Origin: Acidobacteriota bacterium
Lineage (GTDB): Bacteria > Acidobacteriota > Terriglobia > Bryobacterales > Bryobacteraceae
Assembly: GCA_947470805.1 (NCBI GenBank)
Contig: CANIVU010000024.1
Coordinates: forward strand, 1 to 64,000
Reading direction: 5' to 3'
Length of the DNA: 64,000 nucleotides
The first letter of the stretch is position 1, and each line of letters begins with the position of its first letter. Shown piece by piece: positions 23,771 through 32,201 of this stretch. Under the pieces are notes generated by a model. That model worked only from the letters and a program-made list of their open reading frames with translations. It did not search any database and was not told where the DNA came from. The position numbers and the translations under genes are program-made.

Positions 23771-25081
23771 ATGGCTGAGACTACACCGAACGTTGTTGAC
23801 AAGATGCGCGAGGACTGGAACGCGCGGGCTCGCGAGGACGCGAACTACTACGTGGCCTTTGGGCGGCGGGACCAGGACGACGGCGAGTTTCAGGACACGG
23901 CGCACGAGGTGGTGCACGGGTTGGAGTGGGAGATGCGACGGTTGCCGGCGGGACAGGATCCGCGGAACCGGCGGGCGCTGGAGATTGGCTGCGGGCCGGG
24001 GCGGCTGTTGCGGCCGATGTCGGCGCATTATGGCGAGATTCACGGGGTGGACATTTCCGACGAGATGGTGGCGCGGGCGCGGCAGCGATTGGCGCACATT
24101 CCGCACGCGCATGCGCATGTGGCGCGCCGTTCTAATTTAGAGATGTTTGCGGGCGAATCGTTCGATTTTGTTTATAGTTACGCGGTGTTTCAACATATTC
24201 CGAGCCGCGATGTGGTGCTGGGCTATTTGCGGGAGACGTGGCGGGTGTTGAAGCCGGGCGGGTACATGCGGTGCCAGATCAACGGGCTACCGGAGGCGGC
24301 GGCGCGGTACGACACCTGGAGCGGCGTGCGGATATCGGCGACGGAGTTGGAAGAGTTTTGCCGGGCGAACGATTTCCAGATGCTGTCGTTGGAGGGGACG
24401 CAGACGCAGTATATGTGGACAACGCTGCGGAAGCGGGAGCGGGGTTGGTATCAGACGGCGAAGCGGCCGGAGCAGCCGGTGGTGATCCGGCGGATTACCA
24501 ATGCCCAGAACTCCGAACCGGTGGCGCCGGTGCGGGGGCGGTTTGCGGCTCTTTCTTTATGGGTGGAGAATTTGCCGGAGGAGTGCGACCTGATTAATTT
24601 TGAGGTCCATGTGGGCGGGGCGCGGGGGACGTTGACCTACATTGGGCCGCGCGAATATGACGGGATGGCGCAGGTGAATCTGCGTTTGCCGCATGACGTG
24701 GGGACGGGGTTGCAGCCGGTGGTGTTGAAGTGGCGGGGCGAGGAGATTGGGCCGCCGGCGAAGGTGCGGATTGTGCCGCAGCCGGCGCTAGTGCCGCGGA
24801 TACTGGCGCTGTCGGACGGGATTAATTTGTTGAGTGGGCCGCGGATTGAGACGCGGTCGGTGAAGGTGACGTTGGAAGAAGTGGCGGAGCCGGAGCAGTT
24901 TTCGGCGACGGTGGACGGGATCCCGGTGTTGGACATCGACTTCTTCTGCACGGACCCGCTGCCGCCACGGTTTGAGGTGAATTTCAAACTGCCGGAGGAG
25001 ATTGGCGTGGGCGGGCATGCGCTCGAGATGAAGATGGGTAAGCGGGTGGTGGCGCCGATCGGGATCGACGTCGTGGCTTAG
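23771..25081 (+). CDS. SAM methyltransferase fused to Ig-like domains
   Basis: A 436-residue protein. Residues about 1-230 are a class I methyltransferase: motif I 'ALEIGCGPGRLL' (69-80), 'IHGVDISDEMVARAR', 'FDFVYSYAVFQHI' and 'RVLKPGGYMRCQ'. Residues about 236-338 and 339-436 are two beta-rich repeats; the first ('VHVGGARGTLTYIGP' ... 'AQVNLRLPHDVGTG' ... 'PVVLKWRGEEIGPPAKV') looks like the Ig-like TIGR03437 domain known mainly as a C-terminal domain of secreted Solibacter proteins. No signal peptide is seen, so the fusion would be cytoplasmic unless exported otherwise. It probably forms an operon with the beta-helix gene. Confidence 0.75.
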   Translation: MAETTPNVVDKMREDWNARAREDANYYVAFGRRDQDDGEFQDTAHEVVHGLEWEMRRLPAGQDPRNRRALEIGCGPGRLLRPMSAHYGEIHGVDISDEMVARARQRLAHIPHAHAHVARRSNLEMFAGESFDFVYSYAVFQHIPSRDVVLGYLRETWRVLKPGGYMRCQINGLPEAAARYDTWSGVRISATELEEFCRANDFQMLSLEGTQTQYMWTTLRKRERGWYQTAKRPEQPVVIRRITNAQNSEPVAPVRGRFAALSLWVENLPEECDLINFEVHVGGARGTLTYIGPREYDGMAQVNLRLPHDVGTGLQPVVLKWRGEEIGPPAKVRIVPQPALVPRILALSDGINLLSGPRIETRSVKVTLEEVAEPEQFSATVDGIPVLDIDFFCTDPLPPRFEVNFKLPEEIGVGGHALEMKMGKRVVAPIGIDVVA

Positions 25082-26046
25082 GTTTGCGCGGCGCGCTGGG
25101 AGCGTTCGTCCTCGGTTTTCGCGGTGATTTTGGAGCGGAGGCCGAGGAGTTTGTCGAGTAACCCTTTCCAGAACGGCGCGCCCATGCCGAGGAGGACCCA
25201 AGTTACCAGGACGCCGGGTTGGGAGAGGGCTTTTTGCGGGGCGGTGGTGAGGTGGCAGAGGCGGCTGTCGCCGCAGGTCTGGTAGATTTCTGACCAGAAT
25301 TTGTTGGGCTGATCGAAGGTGTCGGCGAAGATGGCTTGTTGTTTGACGGCGTTGAGAAGTTGGGTTGGGTCCTTGGTCTTTTCGGCTTTGTCGGCGAGGA
25401 CGGTGGCGACGGTTTTTTCGGTGGCGAGGCGGGTGATCATGTCGAGCGAGTTGACGGGGTAGACGGTAAGGAAGACTAGGGCGAGGGCGGTGGAGGCGAC
25501 TTTGGTGGAGTAGGCGGTGTTGCCGTCGGTGCGGGTCATGACGTCGTCGAACTGGGCGAAGAGGCGGGCGGCGAGGTCGGGGGCGATTCGGGCGAGGGCT
25601 TTGGTGCGCCAGACGCTGGCGGGCGCGGAGGGGTCGGCGGCCTCTTCGGCGAGGATGGCGAGTTCGACGGCTTTGACGAGGTCGGCGGGGGACTGTTTGG
25701 TGATGGTTTGGATGGCGGTGCTGAGCTCGGCCCAGGGACCATCGCCAGCGGATTTGCGGAGGAGCATGAGGACGAACTCTTCGCGGCCGATGGCTTCGGT
25801 CTTGCTGAAGCCGCGGGGGAGCCAGGAGAGGACCATTTTGTCGCGGAGGAGGGAGGCGGCGAGTTCTTTGGTGGGCAGAGTGCTGTCGAGCGTGCCGATG
25901 ATGAGTTCCAGGCCGGCCTGGAGGTTGTTGGTGCGGGAGCGGATGACGGAGAGCCACATGGCGGTGGTTGTGCCGACGAGAGTGGCGAGGACCATCATGC
26001 TGAGGCTGAAGCCGATAGCCACGTCGAGGTAGTGGAGTACGTCCAT
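25078..26046 (-). CDS. Membrane protein of unknown function
   Basis: A 322-residue protein with an N-terminal transmembrane helix (about residues 10-36, 'IGFSLSMMVLATLVGTTTAMWL'), a second around 205-222 ('TALALVFLTVYPVNSL') and a third near 282-298 ('VLVTWVLLGMGAPFW'). Between them is a helical soluble domain with 'LIIGTLDSTLPTKELAASLL'. No family recognised. Its stop overlaps the stop of the convergent methyltransferase gene (TTAG). Upstream of its start lies the regulatory region shared with the DUF1800 gene. Confidence 0.7.
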   Translation of the reverse strand: MDVLHYLDVAIGFSLSMMVLATLVGTTTAMWLSVIRSRTNNLQAGLELIIGTLDSTLPTKELAASLLRDKMVLSWLPRGFSKTEAIGREEFVLMLLRKSAGDGPWAELSTAIQTITKQSPADLVKAVELAILAEEAADPSAPASVWRTKALARIAPDLAARLFAQFDDVMTRTDGNTAYSTKVASTALALVFLTVYPVNSLDMITRLATEKTVATVLADKAEKTKDPTQLLNAVKQQAIFADTFDQPNKFWSEIYQTCGDSRLCHLTTAPQKALSQPGVLVTWVLLGMGAPFWKGLLDKLLGLRSKITAKTEDERSQRAAQT

Positions 26047-26080
26047 CTGTCTGATTCCTCCCTAGGGGATTTGAACGAAG

Positions 26081-26152
26081 TTGCCTTAGCTGGCTTCAGA
26101 TTTGCCTTATCTTGATCGTCTTTGGGATTTCCTACCGCATTGTTGTAGGAAA
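26081..26152. promoter_or_regulatory. Direct and inverted repeats in the divergent region before DUF1800
   Basis: TTGCCTTA occurs twice, at 26081-26088 and 26102-26109, 21 bases apart (two helical turns). Further on TTTCCTAC (26128-26135) and GTAGGAAA (26145-26152) form a perfect 8-bp dyad with a 9-base spacer. They lie between the divergent membrane-protein and DUF1800 genes and look like activator and repressor sites. Confidence 0.4.
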
Positions 26153-26184
26153 AGATCGGTTCTCAAAGTCAGGAACCGGCATAC

Positions 26185-29121
26185 ATGGAGGTTTGCTTGC
26201 TATCTGGAAAACGATGGATCTTGAACGGGTTGGCGCTGCTGGTGATGGCCGCGCCGGCTTACTCGCAAATAGAGGTGTACCACAAAACGGTTAGCGTGGA
26301 AGTGGGGAAGACGTATCAGTTTTCCTCTTACGTGCCGTTGTCGCCGAACACCGTTGTGTGGTCGGTGAATGGGATCGCGGGCGGAAACGCCGCGATTGGC
26401 ACGATTTCGAATACGGGTTTGTATGCGGCGCCGGCTGTGGCGCCGGTGCCGAGCGTGCTGGCTGTACGGGCAACGAGTACGGCGTATCCGGACAAGTTTG
26501 GTGAGGCGACGTTGACGGTGACGCGGCCGACGCCCTGGGTGTGGAGTGTGTCGCCTTCGCCGGTGCCGGCGGGGAATTTTTCGATCAGTTTGAACGGCGC
26601 GAACTTCAAGCCGGATGCGCAGGTGCGGTTGAACGGCATGGCGTTGACGACGGTTTATGTGTCGCCGACGTCGGTGAAGGCCAGCGGGAATGCGGTGGCC
26701 GGGGCGGGTTCGATTGCGGTCTATCTGCCGGGGCCGGGAGAGGTGACGAGCCAGGCGGTGACGGTGAGTTTTGTGACGCCGACGTTGACGGTTTCGCCGT
26801 CGAGCGCCTCGGTGGTGACGGGTGGGACACGCACGTTTACGGCGAATATGCCGGTGACTTGGACGGCTTCGGCGGGTTCTGTCTCCTTGGCTGGAGTGTT
26901 TACGGCGCCGGCGATGGCGGGGACGGTGACGGTGACGGCGAAGAGTGTGGCTGATCCTTCCAAGATGGCTATGGCGACCGTGACGGTGACGGCGCCACCG
27001 TTGACGATTACGCCGGTGAGTTCCACGGTCGCGCCGGGCGGAACGGTGACGTTCGCGGCGAATGCGGCGGTGAACTGGCAGGCTTCGGCGGGTTCGATTA
27101 CCGCGGCCGGTGTGTTTACGGCGCCGGCGATGGCTGGGGCGGTGACGGTTACCGCGGTCAGCATGGCCGATGCGACGAAGATGGCGACGGCTACCGTGAC
27201 AGTGGTGGCGCCGGCGATTACGATCACGCCGGCGAGTGTGACGGTGTTGACGGAGTCGGTGACGGCGTTTACGGCCAGTACGGCGGTGACGTGGCAGGCC
27301 TCGGCGGGTTCGATTTCGCCGGCGGGGGTGTTTACGGCGCCGTTGACGGCAGGGCAAGTTACAGTGACGGCGGTGAGCGTGGCGGACGCGACGAAGACGG
27401 CTACGGCGCTAGTGACGGTGCAGTTGCCAACGGTTTCGATTACGCCGCCATCGGGGACGGTGGGGATTGGCGGGACGCTGGCGTTTAGCGCCAATCTGCC
27501 GGTTATTTGGCAGGTGAACGGGATCGCGGGCGGGAATGCGGTTGTTGGGACGATTTCGGCCGCGGGTCTATATACGGCTCCGGCGGTGGTTCCTTCTCCC
27601 CCGACCGTGACGGTGCGGGCGGTGAATGCCAGCAATGCGGCGAGCTTCGCCACGGCGAGTGTCGTTGTCACTGGGCCGGCGCCTCTGGTGAGCCTGTTGA
27701 CGGCTGGCCGGTTACTGGAGCAGGCCGCGTTCGGCGGGCGTCCGGCGGATATCGTCAAGGTCCAGCAGATGGGTGTTGCCGGGTGGTTGGACGAGCAGTT
27801 CGCGCTGCCGGAGACGGCGATTCCGGATCAGGGGTCGACGGCTTCGCTGCGGGCTTGGGAGTTGAACAACTTCGTTCATGCGCCGGACCAGCTGCGGCAG
27901 CGGGTGCGGTATTCGCTGGGGCAGATTGTTGTTACTTCGTTGGGTAAGTTGAACTACGCCAATGAGATTCTGCCGTGGATGCGGGTTCTGCAGCGGAATG
28001 CGTTTGGGAATTACAGGACCTTGCTGCGGGAAGTGACTCTGAGTCCGTCGATGGGTAAGTATCTGGATCTGGCCAACTCCACCAAGCCGAGTGCGATGAG
28101 TGCGGCGAACGAAAATTATCCGCGGGAGGTGATGCAGCTATTTTCGATTGGGCTGTGGAAGCTGAACAACGACGGCTCGCAGCAGCTGGATGCCAACGGA
28201 CAGCCGATTCCCACTTACGATCAGGCGACGGTGCGGCAGGTGGCGCTGGCGCTGACCGGGTGGACCTATCCGACGGCGCCCGGTGGGACTCCGGGACTGT
28301 TGAATTGGGAGAACTTTACTGGCGACATGGAGCCGCGGCCGGCGTATCACGACACGACGGCGAAGGCGTTCCTGGGTTGTTCGCTCGCGGCGAATCAGAC
28401 GATTCAGCAGGATTTGGACGCGACGATTGATTGTCTGTTCCAGCATCCGAATCTGCCTCCGTTCATTGCGACGCGGTTGATCCGGAGTCTGGTGAAGAGC
28501 AATCCGTCGCCCGCCTACATTGCGAGAATTTCGGCAGTGTTTATCAACAACGGTCAGGGTGTGCGTGGCGATTTGAAGGCTGTCGTGCGGGCGATTCTGA
28601 CCGATGCGGAGGCGCGGCAGGATGTTCCCGATGCGACTTCGGGCCGGTTGAAGGAGCCGATCTATTTCATCTCTTCGTTTGTGCGGGCGATGAATGGGGC
28701 GGTCTCTTTGAACACCGGGATGGCGTATGTGTACGACAGCATGGGGCAATCGGTGCTGGCGCCGCCGTCGGTGTTCAACTGGTTCTCGCCGATGTACCGG
28801 GTCCCGAAGAGTCCGCTGTACGGGCCGGAGTTCCAGATTTATACGCCGACCGAGGCGTCGTTACGGGCGAATCTGGTGTATCAGATTCTGACGTCAAACG
28901 GCGGCGATGCGGTGGTGGATCTGACGAACTTCAACGCGGTGGCGGGGAACACGATGGCGCTGTTGGACGAGGTGGACAAAGTGTTTTTTTACGGGCGTAT
29001 GCCGGCTGGCGTGCGCACAGCCCTGACGAACGCGGTTACCGCCGCCTATGACAATAACCAACGCGTGCAGGCGGCGGTGTATCTGGCGGCGTTGTCCGGC
29101 CAGTACGCCGTGCAGTATTAA
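26185..29121 (+). CDS. Secreted DUF1800 protein with N-terminal Ig-like repeats
   Basis: A 978-residue exported protein. ATG 26185 is used; TTG 26197 is an alternative because GGAGG lies 5 bases before it. A signal peptide covers about residues 8-28 ('LNGLALLVMAAPAYSQ'). Residues about 30-500 hold several Ig-like (Big-2 type) domains, three of them nearly identical (see repeat at 26785). Residues about 503-978 are the DUF1800 domain ('LLTAGRLLEQAAFGGRPADI', 'NFVHAPDQLRQRVRYSLGQIVV', 'FIATRLIRSLVKSNPSPAYI'). DUF1800 proteins nearly always precede a DUF1501 gene, as here (18 bases). Function unsolved; probably periplasmic or surface. Confidence 0.88.
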   Translation: MEVCLLSGKRWILNGLALLVMAAPAYSQIEVYHKTVSVEVGKTYQFSSYVPLSPNTVVWSVNGIAGGNAAIGTISNTGLYAAPAVAPVPSVLAVRATSTAYPDKFGEATLTVTRPTPWVWSVSPSPVPAGNFSISLNGANFKPDAQVRLNGMALTTVYVSPTSVKASGNAVAGAGSIAVYLPGPGEVTSQAVTVSFVTPTLTVSPSSASVVTGGTRTFTANMPVTWTASAGSVSLAGVFTAPAMAGTVTVTAKSVADPSKMAMATVTVTAPPLTITPVSSTVAPGGTVTFAANAAVNWQASAGSITAAGVFTAPAMAGAVTVTAVSMADATKMATATVTVVAPAITITPASVTVLTESVTAFTASTAVTWQASAGSISPAGVFTAPLTAGQVTVTAVSVADATKTATALVTVQLPTVSITPPSGTVGIGGTLAFSANLPVIWQVNGIAGGNAVVGTISAAGLYTAPAVVPSPPTVTVRAVNASNAASFATASVVVTGPAPLVSLLTAGRLLEQAAFGGRPADIVKVQQMGVAGWLDEQFALPETAIPDQGSTASLRAWELNNFVHAPDQLRQRVRYSLGQIVVTSLGKLNYANEILPWMRVLQRNAFGNYRTLLREVTLSPSMGKYLDLANSTKPSAMSAANENYPREVMQLFSIGLWKLNNDGSQQLDANGQPIPTYDQATVRQVALALTGWTYPTAPGGTPGLLNWENFTGDMEPRPAYHDTTAKAFLGCSLAANQTIQQDLDATIDCLFQHPNLPPFIATRLIRSLVKSNPSPAYIARISAVFINNGQGVRGDLKAVVRAILTDAEARQDVPDATSGRLKEPIYFISSFVRAMNGAVSLNTGMAYVYDSMGQSVLAPPSVFNWFSPMYRVPKSPLYGPEFQIYTPTEASLRANLVYQILTSNGGDAVVDLTNFNAVAGNTMALLDEVDKVFFYGRMPAGVRTALTNAVTAAYDNNQRVQAAVYLAALSGQYAVQY
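26785..27432 (+). repeat. Three tandem 216-base repeats encoding Ig-like domains
   Basis: Units start at 26785, 27001 and 27217, each exactly 216 bases (72 codons), with 'TVTWxASAGSxxxAGVFTAP' and 'TVTAxSxADxxKxATAxVTV' in each. A fourth, diverged unit follows at 27433 and resembles the first Ig domain (both contain a 'NGIAGGNA' segment). Recent tandem duplication or homogenisation is likely, and copy number may vary between strains. Confidence 0.85.
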
Positions 29122-29139
29122 CGAAAGGAATCGAGACCA

Positions 29140-30462
29140 ATGAGCACTTTCTCCCGTAGAGATTTACTTCGAATGAGCGCGTTTAGCGCGATGAACGCGA
29201 TGGCGCAGTCGGGCGCGTCTGACTACAAGGCCATGGTGTGCGTTTTCCTGCTGGGCGGGAATGACGGCAACAACATGGTGGTGCCGATGACGCAGACGGA
29301 CTTTGATGCGTATAAGGCGATTCGCGGGAACCTGGCGTTGCCGGATAACTCCGCGAAGCTGTTGGCTGTGCAGAGCCTGGCGGATGGGAAGCCATATGGG
29401 TTGAACGACGGGCTGAAGGGAATTCAGCCGTTGTGGGGGCAGGGGAAGCTGGCTGTCGTGGCCAACATGGGCAATCTGGTGAAGCCCACCACGCGGGCTG
29501 AGTACCTGGCGAATGCCGGGCCGGTGCCGACGAACCTGTTTTCGCATTCCGACCAGACTTCGCAGATGCAGAGCGGATTTCCGAACACCGGGGCTGGCAC
29601 GGGGTGGGCCGGCCGGGTGGCCGATGCGGCGAACGCGATGAATGGGGCGGCGTCGTTCCCGGCGTCGGTTTCGATGTCGGGGCCGGCGCTGTTTTGTACC
29701 GGTGGCGTGGTGCAGTCGGCCAGTCTGATTCCGGACTACGACCTGTCGGTTTACGGCATGGATCTCTGGCCGGCGACGGCCGCGGCGGCACGGAAGACCG
29801 CGCTGCAGGAGTTGCTGACCTTCGACAGCGGCATGGCGATGGTGCAGGCGGCGAACAAGGTGCGGCAGGATGCGGCGAATCTGAACGCGATGTTGAAGGA
29901 CACCGGGGCGAGTCCGCCGTTGGTGACGGCGTTCCCGGGGACGTCGATCGGCCGGCAGTTACAACAGGTGGCCAAGATCATTCAGTTGCGTGGTGCGACG
30001 GGGATGAAGCGGCAGGTGTTCTTCTGTGCGCTGGGCGGGTTTGATCCGCACGGTTCGCAGGGCTGGACGCATTGGGATCTGTTGACCCAATTGGGCGACG
30101 CTTTGACGGCGTTCTACCAATCGACGGTGGACCAGGGCGTGGCTGGGCAGGTGACCTCGTTTACGCTGTCCGAGTTTGGCCGTTCGCTGCAGCCAAGCGG
30201 GAGCGGGAGCGACCACGGCTGGGGCAACCATCAGATTGTTCTTGGTGGGGCTGTGCAGGGTGGGCGAGTCTACGGTTCGTTCCCGGCATTCGCGTTGGGC
30301 GGCCCGAACGACTCCGGTTCGCGCGGTGTCTGGATTCCGACGACGGCGACCGACCAGTTCGGCGCGACGCTGGCAAGTTGGTTTGGGCTGACGGCCGGAC
30401 AATTGCCGGCGGTGTTCCCGAATCTGGGGAACTTTGCTCAGACGAACCTTGGGTTCGTCTGA
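29140..30462 (+). CDS. DUF1501 protein, Tat-exported
   Basis: A 440-residue protein of the DUF1501 family (alkaline-phosphatase/sulfatase-like superfamily). The twin-arginine signal SRRDLLRMSA lies at residues 5-14. Family segments include 'VFLLGGNDGNNMVVP', 'GGFDPHGSQ' and 'TLSEFGRSLQPSGSGSDHGWG', with the His/Asp metal-site pattern near the C-terminus. It follows the DUF1800 gene by 18 bases and AAAGGAA precedes its ATG; the pair is a conserved unit in Acidobacteria and Planctomycetes. Enzymatic activity is not established. Confidence 0.92.
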   Translation: MSTFSRRDLLRMSAFSAMNAMAQSGASDYKAMVCVFLLGGNDGNNMVVPMTQTDFDAYKAIRGNLALPDNSAKLLAVQSLADGKPYGLNDGLKGIQPLWGQGKLAVVANMGNLVKPTTRAEYLANAGPVPTNLFSHSDQTSQMQSGFPNTGAGTGWAGRVADAANAMNGAASFPASVSMSGPALFCTGGVVQSASLIPDYDLSVYGMDLWPATAAAARKTALQELLTFDSGMAMVQAANKVRQDAANLNAMLKDTGASPPLVTAFPGTSIGRQLQQVAKIIQLRGATGMKRQVFFCALGGFDPHGSQGWTHWDLLTQLGDALTAFYQSTVDQGVAGQVTSFTLSEFGRSLQPSGSGSDHGWGNHQIVLGGAVQGGRVYGSFPAFALGGPNDSGSRGVWIPTTATDQFGATLASWFGLTAGQLPAVFPNLGNFAQTNLGFV

Positions 30463-30463
30463 G
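30437..30463 (+). other. 12-bp hairpin over the DUF1501 stop codon
   Basis: CTCAGACGAACC (30437-30448) and GGTTCGTCTGAG (30452-30463) are perfect complements around a 3-base loop TTG. The stem covers the last codons and the TGA stop. No T-run follows on the plus strand. It may protect the transcript 3' end or weaken read-through. Confidence 0.5.
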
Positions 30464-30478
30464 GCCACCGTAGGAACG

Positions 30479-30506
30479 AAAAAAAGCGGGAGTTGGAGGC
30501 TCCCGC
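30479..30506 (-). terminator. Intrinsic terminator of the TPR gene
   Basis: GCGGGAG (30486-30492) pairs with CTCCCGC (30500-30506), 7-base loop. Read on the minus strand the stem is followed by seven T (complement of 30479-30485). It lies 28 bases after the TPR gene stop. Confidence 0.85.
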
Positions 30507-30533
30507 CATCGTTACAGAGGAATTGGATTGGTT

Positions 30534-32156
30534 CTATTCGAAGTAACCTTTTGCTAGTTCCGGTTTCACGTTGATCGCCTGGCGCCAGTAGGACTTGGCC
30601 TCTTCGTTGCGGCCTTGGGCTTTGAGAGCATGGCCGAGATTGAGGAGGGCTTCGGCGAACTGCGGGCGTTCGTTGATGGCTTCCTGATAGAGGCGGATGG
30701 CGTCGTCAAGCTGGCCGGATTTTTGAAGGAGAAGGCCGGTGTTGTAGAAAACTTCCGGTGAGCGTTCGCCGACGTCGATCAATTGGGCCTGGAAGTCGAG
30801 CGCCTTTTCGAAGTCTTCGCCTTCGACGGCGAGCCCGGCGAGTCCGCGCAGCGCTTCGACGGACTTCGGTTCCTGGGCGAGGAGCTTGTGGAACGTTTCA
30901 GAGGCGGTGGTGCGATTGCCGCTCTTCCATCGGGCGAGTCCGAGATTGATAAGGGCTTCCTTCCAATCCGCGCGTTTTCGCAGGCAGGTTTCGAAGGCTT
31001 CTTCGGCGCCTTTGTACTCATTGCGGTCGAGCCGGAGAAAACCGAGACGGAACCATGCTTCTTCCCAGTCGGCGTTCTTCGTCAGAAGTTTCTGGTAGAG
31101 TTTTTCGGCGTCTTCCTTCTGGCCTTGCATTTCAAAAACAGTGGCGAGGTTGAAGAGGACTTCGGGGAGATCGGGGGCAATGGTGAGTGCCTTTTCGTAG
31201 GCCTCCCGGGCGCCGGCCAGATCGTTCAATTCCTGCTTGACCGATCCGAGGTTGGAGAAGGCCTGTTTAGCATCGGGGCGGATGCGGAGCGCTTCAGTAT
31301 AGCCTTTGGCGGCCTGGTCGAGGCGGCCCAGTTTCTGGCTGGCGACAGCATAGTTGTACCAGCGTTCGTAGTGATTCGGCGTCAGATCCACCAGTTTCTG
31401 GCAGAGCTTGGCGGCGGCTTCAAAGTCGCCGCTCTGGAACGAGCACGTGGCCAGCCCTTCGAGTGCCGCCTGGGAGTACGGACGGAAGACGAGCAGTTGG
31501 TCGGAATACTGCCGAACCTGGTCATAGTCTTTGCGGGCGATGGAGATGGCGATGAGGTTGGTCAGCGCCTCTTCCGATTTCGGATTCGCGGCGAGCGAAT
31601 TCTGATAGATTTCGGCGGCTTCGTCGAAGCGCCACAACAGTTGCAGGGCGACGGCCTTGCCGAACTGTGCCGTCTCGTCGGACGGATTCTTCTTGAGGTA
31701 AACCTGAAACTCCTCGAGAGCGGGCTCCGGCTTTTCCAGATGCAGGAGGCAGATGCCGAGACCGAGGCGCGCTTCGGCCCGGTCGGGTTCGGCGGCGAGC
31801 GTGGCGGTGAACCCGTTCGCGGCGGACTCCCACTTGCCAAGCTTTTCGTGAGCAACGGCCTGATTGAACAGGGCGACGGTATTGTCCGGGGACAGTTCGA
31901 GTAACCGGCCGTACGTTTTCACGGCCTCGTCGTACTGTTCCAGTTCGCACTGCAGATGGCCGATTGCGGCCAGCATCTCGGGCTGTTCGCCATGGGTCCC
32001 AATGCCACTCTGCAATTCGCCGAGGGCTTCTTTCAGTTTGCCCTCCATGTGCAGCGCCACGGCGCGGCCTAAGACCGCGGCGGCGCCGTCGACGGGAGCG
32101 CCGGCTTGCCCGTTTCCTCCACGATTACCTGTACGAGAAGGTTGATTTTTGCTCAT
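30534..32156 (-). CDS. Large TPR-repeat protein
   Basis: A 540-residue protein made almost wholly of tetratricopeptide repeats (about 14, from residue 30 to the end), each with the A-L-G-Y-F-A-P pattern, for example 'YDEAVKTYGRLLELSPDNTVALF' split over helices. The first 25 residues are Gly/Asn/Gln-rich and disordered. There is no signal peptide or membrane segment, so it is a cytoplasmic scaffold. ATG 32156 (MSKNQ) is preferred; GTG 32165 is in frame. It lies 45 bases after the zinc-ribbon/transmembrane gene and is probably cotranscribed with it, suggesting the TPR protein binds it. Confidence 0.9.
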   Translation of the reverse strand: MSKNQPSRTGNRGGNGQAGAPVDGAAAVLGRAVALHMEGKLKEALGELQSGIGTHGEQPEMLAAIGHLQCELEQYDEAVKTYGRLLELSPDNTVALFNQAVAHEKLGKWESAANGFTATLAAEPDRAEARLGLGICLLHLEKPEPALEEFQVYLKKNPSDETAQFGKAVALQLLWRFDEAAEIYQNSLAANPKSEEALTNLIAISIARKDYDQVRQYSDQLLVFRPYSQAALEGLATCSFQSGDFEAAAKLCQKLVDLTPNHYERWYNYAVASQKLGRLDQAAKGYTEALRIRPDAKQAFSNLGSVKQELNDLAGAREAYEKALTIAPDLPEVLFNLATVFEMQGQKEDAEKLYQKLLTKNADWEEAWFRLGFLRLDRNEYKGAEEAFETCLRKRADWKEALINLGLARWKSGNRTTASETFHKLLAQEPKSVEALRGLAGLAVEGEDFEKALDFQAQLIDVGERSPEVFYNTGLLLQKSGQLDDAIRLYQEAINERPQFAEALLNLGHALKAQGRNEEAKSYWRQAINVKPELAKGYFE

Positions 32157-32201
32157 GTTACTCACTCTCTGCGTGGGTGGTTACGTCCGATCAAACAGAA
32201 G

